Position numbers and translations under genes: made by a program
Notes under the pieces: generated by a model
The model's input: the letters and a program-made list of their open reading frames with translations, nothing else
Told to the model about the DNA's origin: nothing
The model's database searches: none
NCBI GenBank assembly: GCA_023434365.1
Contig: JAEYSV010000035.1
Coordinates: 1-37,537 of the forward strand
Length of the DNA: 37,537 nt
Source of the DNA: Bacillota bacterium
GTDB taxonomy: Bacteria > Bacillota > Clostridia > Lachnospirales > Lachnospiraceae
Reading direction: 5' to 3'
Part shown: positions 34,996 to 37,537 of the stretch, piece by piece
Numbering within the stretch: the first letter of the stretch is position 1
Layout of the letters: each line of letters opens with the position of its first letter

Positions 34996-35570
34996 TACAA
35001 ATTCTCCTTTCTTTTTATTTGATGTGCCAGCAATATATCATCTCCCACTTCCATAAGCAACTGGTCGAACTCTTGATTATCGAGCCATGAAGGCACATGG
35101 CCGTTGGCCACCATGGCTGATAACCCCATCTGAAAGACTCGCATTTTTAGCAATAGCCGTCTACGTTCCTGAAGAGTCCAGCCCTTCATAGTTTCATCCT
35201 CAGCCATTACATCAACCATAGTATTCTCTACTGTTTCGTAAGAAGGCATATATGGATTAGGCTGCAGTGACAATTCTCGAAACAATACTGGATACTCTCG
35301 AGCAAAATCTATGCTGGCTTTTCCAATGTTTTCAAACATATTATTTCCTTTTTGATTTGTAAGCAACTCTTCCGATATAGAAAACACCCGCTCTACCACA
35401 GCATCAACCAAATCATCAATTGTAGCAAAATTGACATAGATAGGAGCTACCGAAGATTGAAGCCTATCTGCTACACTTCGGGCAGTGATTCCGGAAAAGC
35501 CCTCTTCTTTTGCGACTGCTAAAGCAGCATCTATAATTGCTTCTTTATCAAATTTTGTTTTTGGCGGCAT
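34995..35570 (-). CDS. TetR-family regulator of the oxidoreductase operon
   Basis: The 191-residue protein has the N-terminal TetR HTH (about 10-55; GFSGITARSVADRLQSSVAPIYVNFATIDDLVDAVV) and an effector domain. It is the first gene of a two-gene operon with the phytoene-desaturase-like oxidoreductase. AAGGAGAG precedes the ATG. A palindromic operator overlaps its -10 box, so it should repress itself and the oxidoreductase. Confidence 0.9.
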   Translation of the reverse strand: MPPKTKFDKEAIIDAALAVAKEEGFSGITARSVADRLQSSVAPIYVNFATIDDLVDAVVERVFSISEELLTNQKGNNMFENIGKASIDFAREYPVLFRELSLQPNPYMPSYETVENTMVDVMAEDETMKGWTLQERRRLLLKMRVFQMGLSAMVANGHVPSWLDNQEFDQLLMEVGDDILLAHQIKRKENL

Positions 35571-35592
35571 ATTAATCTCTCCTTACATTTCG

Positions 35593-35639
35593 TTATATAA
35601 CTTTAGTTATATAATATGGTGTTATCTAATGTTCGTCAA
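35593..35639 (-). promoter_or_regulatory. Promoter and palindromic operator of the TetR-oxidoreductase operon
   Basis: On the minus strand TTGACG (35639-35634), a 17-base spacer and TATTAT (35616-35611) form a promoter. A perfect inverted repeat TTATATAAC (35593-35601), TTTA, GTTATATAA (35606-35614) overlaps the -10 and extends toward the TetR start, as expected for a repressor site. Confidence 0.75.
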
Positions 35640-35798
35640 GCGATAATTGGAGTTTAACTTGATATTTTTCAAAAAATTTCAGAAGTGGTAAGCATATATT
35701 ATCTAAAAATATAATGAAATGCCGCCACATCTTCTCAACCCCTCGAATTTAACTAATCTGCCAACTCAATCCTACCCAATTTTTTGCCCAAAAAATTA

Positions 35799-35832
35799 CC
35801 CCCGATATGTTCACTTATAAACATATCGGGGG
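35799..35832 (-). terminator. Strong hairpin downstream of the methyltransferase remnant
   Basis: CCCCCGATATGTT (35799-35811) pairs perfectly with AACATATCGGGGG (35820-35832); TAATTTTTT follows on the minus strand. It lies 68 bases past the stop of the methyltransferase fragment and was probably its terminator. Confidence 0.75.
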
Positions 35833-35899
35833 CTTAAGTCGGGTGGATAGATTTACTTTCATTTTATGAAACCCAGTATTTCCAAGGCTTTCCCTGACC

Positions 35900-36040
35900 T
35901 TACTTTCTTGTTAGCAATACTACACTCTCCACATGGGCCGAGTTGATGGCATTGATGTCTTTCGATCTATCGGTTCTTGGAAACATATCCACCGTATTTT
36001 TTCATTCGAGGTATACGGAAACATATCTACTTCACCGCAT
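35900..36040 (-). pseudogene. C-terminal remnant of an RNA (uracil-5-)-methyltransferase (RumA/RlmD type)
   Basis: The frame VDMFPRTDRSKDINAINSAH followed by VESVVLLTRK and stop at 35900 matches the C-terminus of TrmA/RumA-family RNA methyltransferases (VDMFPxT...HVExVVLLxxK). It is preceded by a TGA. About 36 bases upstream a second VDMFPYTS is encoded in another frame, as if this segment were duplicated during decay. The rest of the gene (over 400 codons) is absent. Confidence 0.6.
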
Positions 36041-36080
36041 TATAAGAAAAATCCGTATTTAGAACTTTGCATATTTCATT

Positions 36081-36641
36081 TCATATTTCCATAGCTTTTG
36101 CTAATACAGCAAGTTTGCTTAATGTTTTCCAATTACGCACAGTTATTGATACATTTAATTTATAAAGATTATTAGCAAGTTTTGAATTGCTAATACTATG
36201 ATGGAATAAAAGATATACATCTCTACCTACAATATGATATTTATCACTTTCACTTCTATAAACATCTATGCACTCAATCTTTTCTTTTAAAGGATTATGT
36301 GTCAATAATGCAACATATAGACTCACTACTTCGGATAACGTCTCTGCTTCTGTTACTTCATCCTTGGTGAATGGGCAATTTAAAATAATCTGTTCTAACT
36401 CTGTAGACGTCCTCAAAATAATTTTTACAGGAATCCCGAAAACTACCTCAATCTCATGTTCAATTTTATTGCACAGAGATTCCTCTGCTTCATTTGATTT
36501 GAATAGAACATTTCCACTTTGAATATATGTTTTCACTTCACAAAATCCAATTGTTTCAAATACTCGTTTCAAATCTGCCATCCTGATTATATTTTTTCCA
36601 CCTACGTTAATACCTCTTAACAATGCTATATAAACAGTCAT
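36081..36641 (-). CDS. DUF1697 protein
   Basis: The 186-residue protein matches DUF1697: MTVYIALLRGINVGGKNIIRM at the N-terminus, then ADLKRVFETIGFCEVKTYIQ and SGNVLF. The family is small, cytoplasmic and of unknown function. The frame is open back to 36716, but AGGAGAGG lies just before the ATG at 36641 and the family starts exactly there, so the later start is chosen. It is downstream of the AHSA1-like gene on the same strand. Confidence 0.9.
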   Translation of the reverse strand: MTVYIALLRGINVGGKNIIRMADLKRVFETIGFCEVKTYIQSGNVLFKSNEAEESLCNKIEHEIEVVFGIPVKIILRTSTELEQIILNCPFTKDEVTEAETLSEVVSLYVALLTHNPLKEKIECIDVYRSESDKYHIVGRDVYLLFHHSISNSKLANNLYKLNVSITVRNWKTLSKLAVLAKAMEI

Positions 36642-36719
36642 ATTGTAGCCTCTCCTTGATATGAACATAAATCGTAATATCTTTCCATTGCGAATTAGCA
36701 TAATAAAAATGTACAATAG

Positions 36720-37160
36720 TTAGTTATACGTATTATCCTCAACTACTTCTTTCAATCCTTTGAGAATAACCTCCCAGTTTTCACAAGTTCGATTAAATAT
36801 TTCTTCTGTTTTTATATTGTCTTGAGTAACTGAAAGTAAAGTATATTCACCTTTATCCATCAATTCATAAGTTATGTTTGCATAATTTTCTGGCTTATCT
36901 TCCAAACCAGAAAGAGGAGACCAAAAAGCATATTGTAAAACTTTATTTGTTATTAGTTTTGAAATTAATCCCTTATCCTCATAGATATTCCCTTCCCACT
37001 CTCCTCTAAAAATTATAGTACTTCCGATTTTCCATTCAGAAAGTGCATCAGTACCAAATAAATATTGTTTTATCGATTCAGGATTTATCAAGGCGTTCCA
37101 AACTTTAGATACATCAGCATTAATTTCAATTTCTTTCTTAACAACCAATTCTTTATTCAT
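36720..37160 (-). CDS. AHSA1/SRPBCC-family protein
   Basis: The 146-residue protein has the START-like fold pattern of the AHSA1/CalC group: KKEIEINADVSKVWNALINPES, a GSTIIFRGEW strand, and a C-terminal helix starting ENWEVILKGLKE. These proteins form a hydrophobic pocket; no partner or ligand is known. AAAGGAG precedes the ATG. DUF1697 follows on the same strand and the nucleotidyltransferase gene precedes it, so the three could form an operon. Confidence 0.85.
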   Translation of the reverse strand: MNKELVVKKEIEINADVSKVWNALINPESIKQYLFGTDALSEWKIGSTIIFRGEWEGNIYEDKGLISKLITNKVLQYAFWSPLSGLEDKPENYANITYELMDKGEYTLLSVTQDNIKTEEIFNRTCENWEVILKGLKEVVEDNTYN

Positions 37161-37220
37161 AAATATTTACTCCTTTAATTATTTATTCTTACCTAAAATA
37201 TTTGTATCAAGTCTAATACA

Positions 37221-37537
37221 CTATTCTGCAATGAGGCTATCAAGGTTTTTCATATCGATTTTATCAATTTCTCTAAGTTCATATCCCCTATGAAATAATT
37301 TTTGAGCCTCAGCAGAAATACATGTAATAACCCGACCATCAAACACTGCAGTCGAAAACCATTTTGCTTCAAACTCATACCAGCCACCTTCCAGATCAGC
37401 CTGTCTGGCACTTCCATCTTCATTTATTATTAAGGGGTGTATATCTATATAGCTCAATTCAGGATGATATAACTCGATACGAGAAGGACTCCAATCAACT
37501 ACAATCTCATAACCTATTTCTTTCAGTTTATTTAATA
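37221..37537 (-). CDS. Nucleotidyltransferase of the aminoglycoside/lincosamide-resistance type, C-terminal part
   Basis: The frame stays open to the window edge, giving about 105 residues without the N-terminus. The visible part (GYEIVVDWSPSRIELYHPEL, SYIDIHPLIIN, CISAEAQKLFHRGYELREID) resembles the C-terminal half of the AadB/LinA-like nucleotidyltransferase group. In that group DIHP follows the first metal-binding region and GYELRxxD is near the end. A TTG at 37457 could be mistaken for a start, but the homology runs upstream of it. Whether it gives resistance cannot be told from the fragment. Confidence 0.75.
   Translation of the reverse strand, partial: LNKLKEIGYEIVVDWSPSRIELYHPELSYIDIHPLIINEDGSARQADLEGGWYEFEAKWFSTAVFDGRVITCISAEAQKLFHRGYELREIDKIDMKNLDSLIAE

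Noticed and set aside
37221..37457. A complete 78-residue gene starting at a TTG at 37457
   Set aside because: The same frame continues upstream to the window edge with family-like residues, so it is a truncated longer gene.

Overview
The window looks like chromosomal DNA of a low-GC, spore-forming anaerobic clostridium, most likely a plant- or soil-type Lachnospiraceae member near Lachnoclostridium phytofermentans. This assignment is inferred from AT-rich sequence, strong GGAGG ribosome-binding sites, spore-coat genes, a flavodiiron/hemerythrin oxygen- and NO-defence cluster, and many polysaccharide-degrading genes. No sequence search was run.

Layout. (1) 145-4375, minus strand: a five-gene operon encoding a FetAB-type ABC transporter, a DUF2318 metal-binding membrane protein, and a two-component response regulator and kinase. 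It looks like a metal (probably iron) homeostasis unit with its own sensor. (2) 4578-16716: mostly single genes, many for carbohydrate use. They are a secreted serpin, a GH32 fructosidase, a secreted FN3-GH18 chitinase, an old-yellow-enzyme-type reductase, a 1248-residue GH2 enzyme with two F5/8C modules and no signal peptide, a bacteriohemerythrin and an NAD-dependent epimerase-like protein. (3) 16795-24577: two LysM proteins with a YaaH/SleL-like GH18 domain whose catalytic acids are replaced. The first copy is a deletion/frameshift pseudogene. Between them lie two CotF-like coat genes, a zinc alcohol dehydrogenase, and a redox cluster of flavodiiron protein, Crp/Fnr regulator, DUF438-hemerythrin and DUF2249. 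That cluster carries one perfect TGTGA-N6-TCACA operator and one imperfect copy. (4) 24740-29370, minus strand: the uxuB-uxuA pair for glucuronate catabolism, a short lipoprotein, a D-Ala-D-Ala carboxypeptidase whose ribosome-binding site lies inside a terminator-like hairpin, and an MFS transporter.

(5) 29371-33495 is a mosaic island. An IS66 transposase fragment lies on the left. A GC-richer block in the middle encodes a 618-residue helical lipoprotein and a divergent TetR regulator with a clear promoter/operator. On the right is the 3' end of a group II intron whose reverse-transcriptase gene has lost its middle. (6) 33496-37537, minus strand: a TetR-phytoene-desaturase-like operon with a palindromic operator, the decayed C-terminus of an RNA methyltransferase gene, a DUF1697 protein, an AHSA1/SRPBCC protein, and the C-terminal part of a nucleotidyltransferase cut by the window edge.

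The most unusual items are the LysM pseudo-GH18 pair, the small Crp/Fnr regulon, the sensor-linked FetAB-DUF2318 operon, the SD-in-terminator hairpin, and the TetR/lipoprotein island with a nine-G tract inside its coding sequence.
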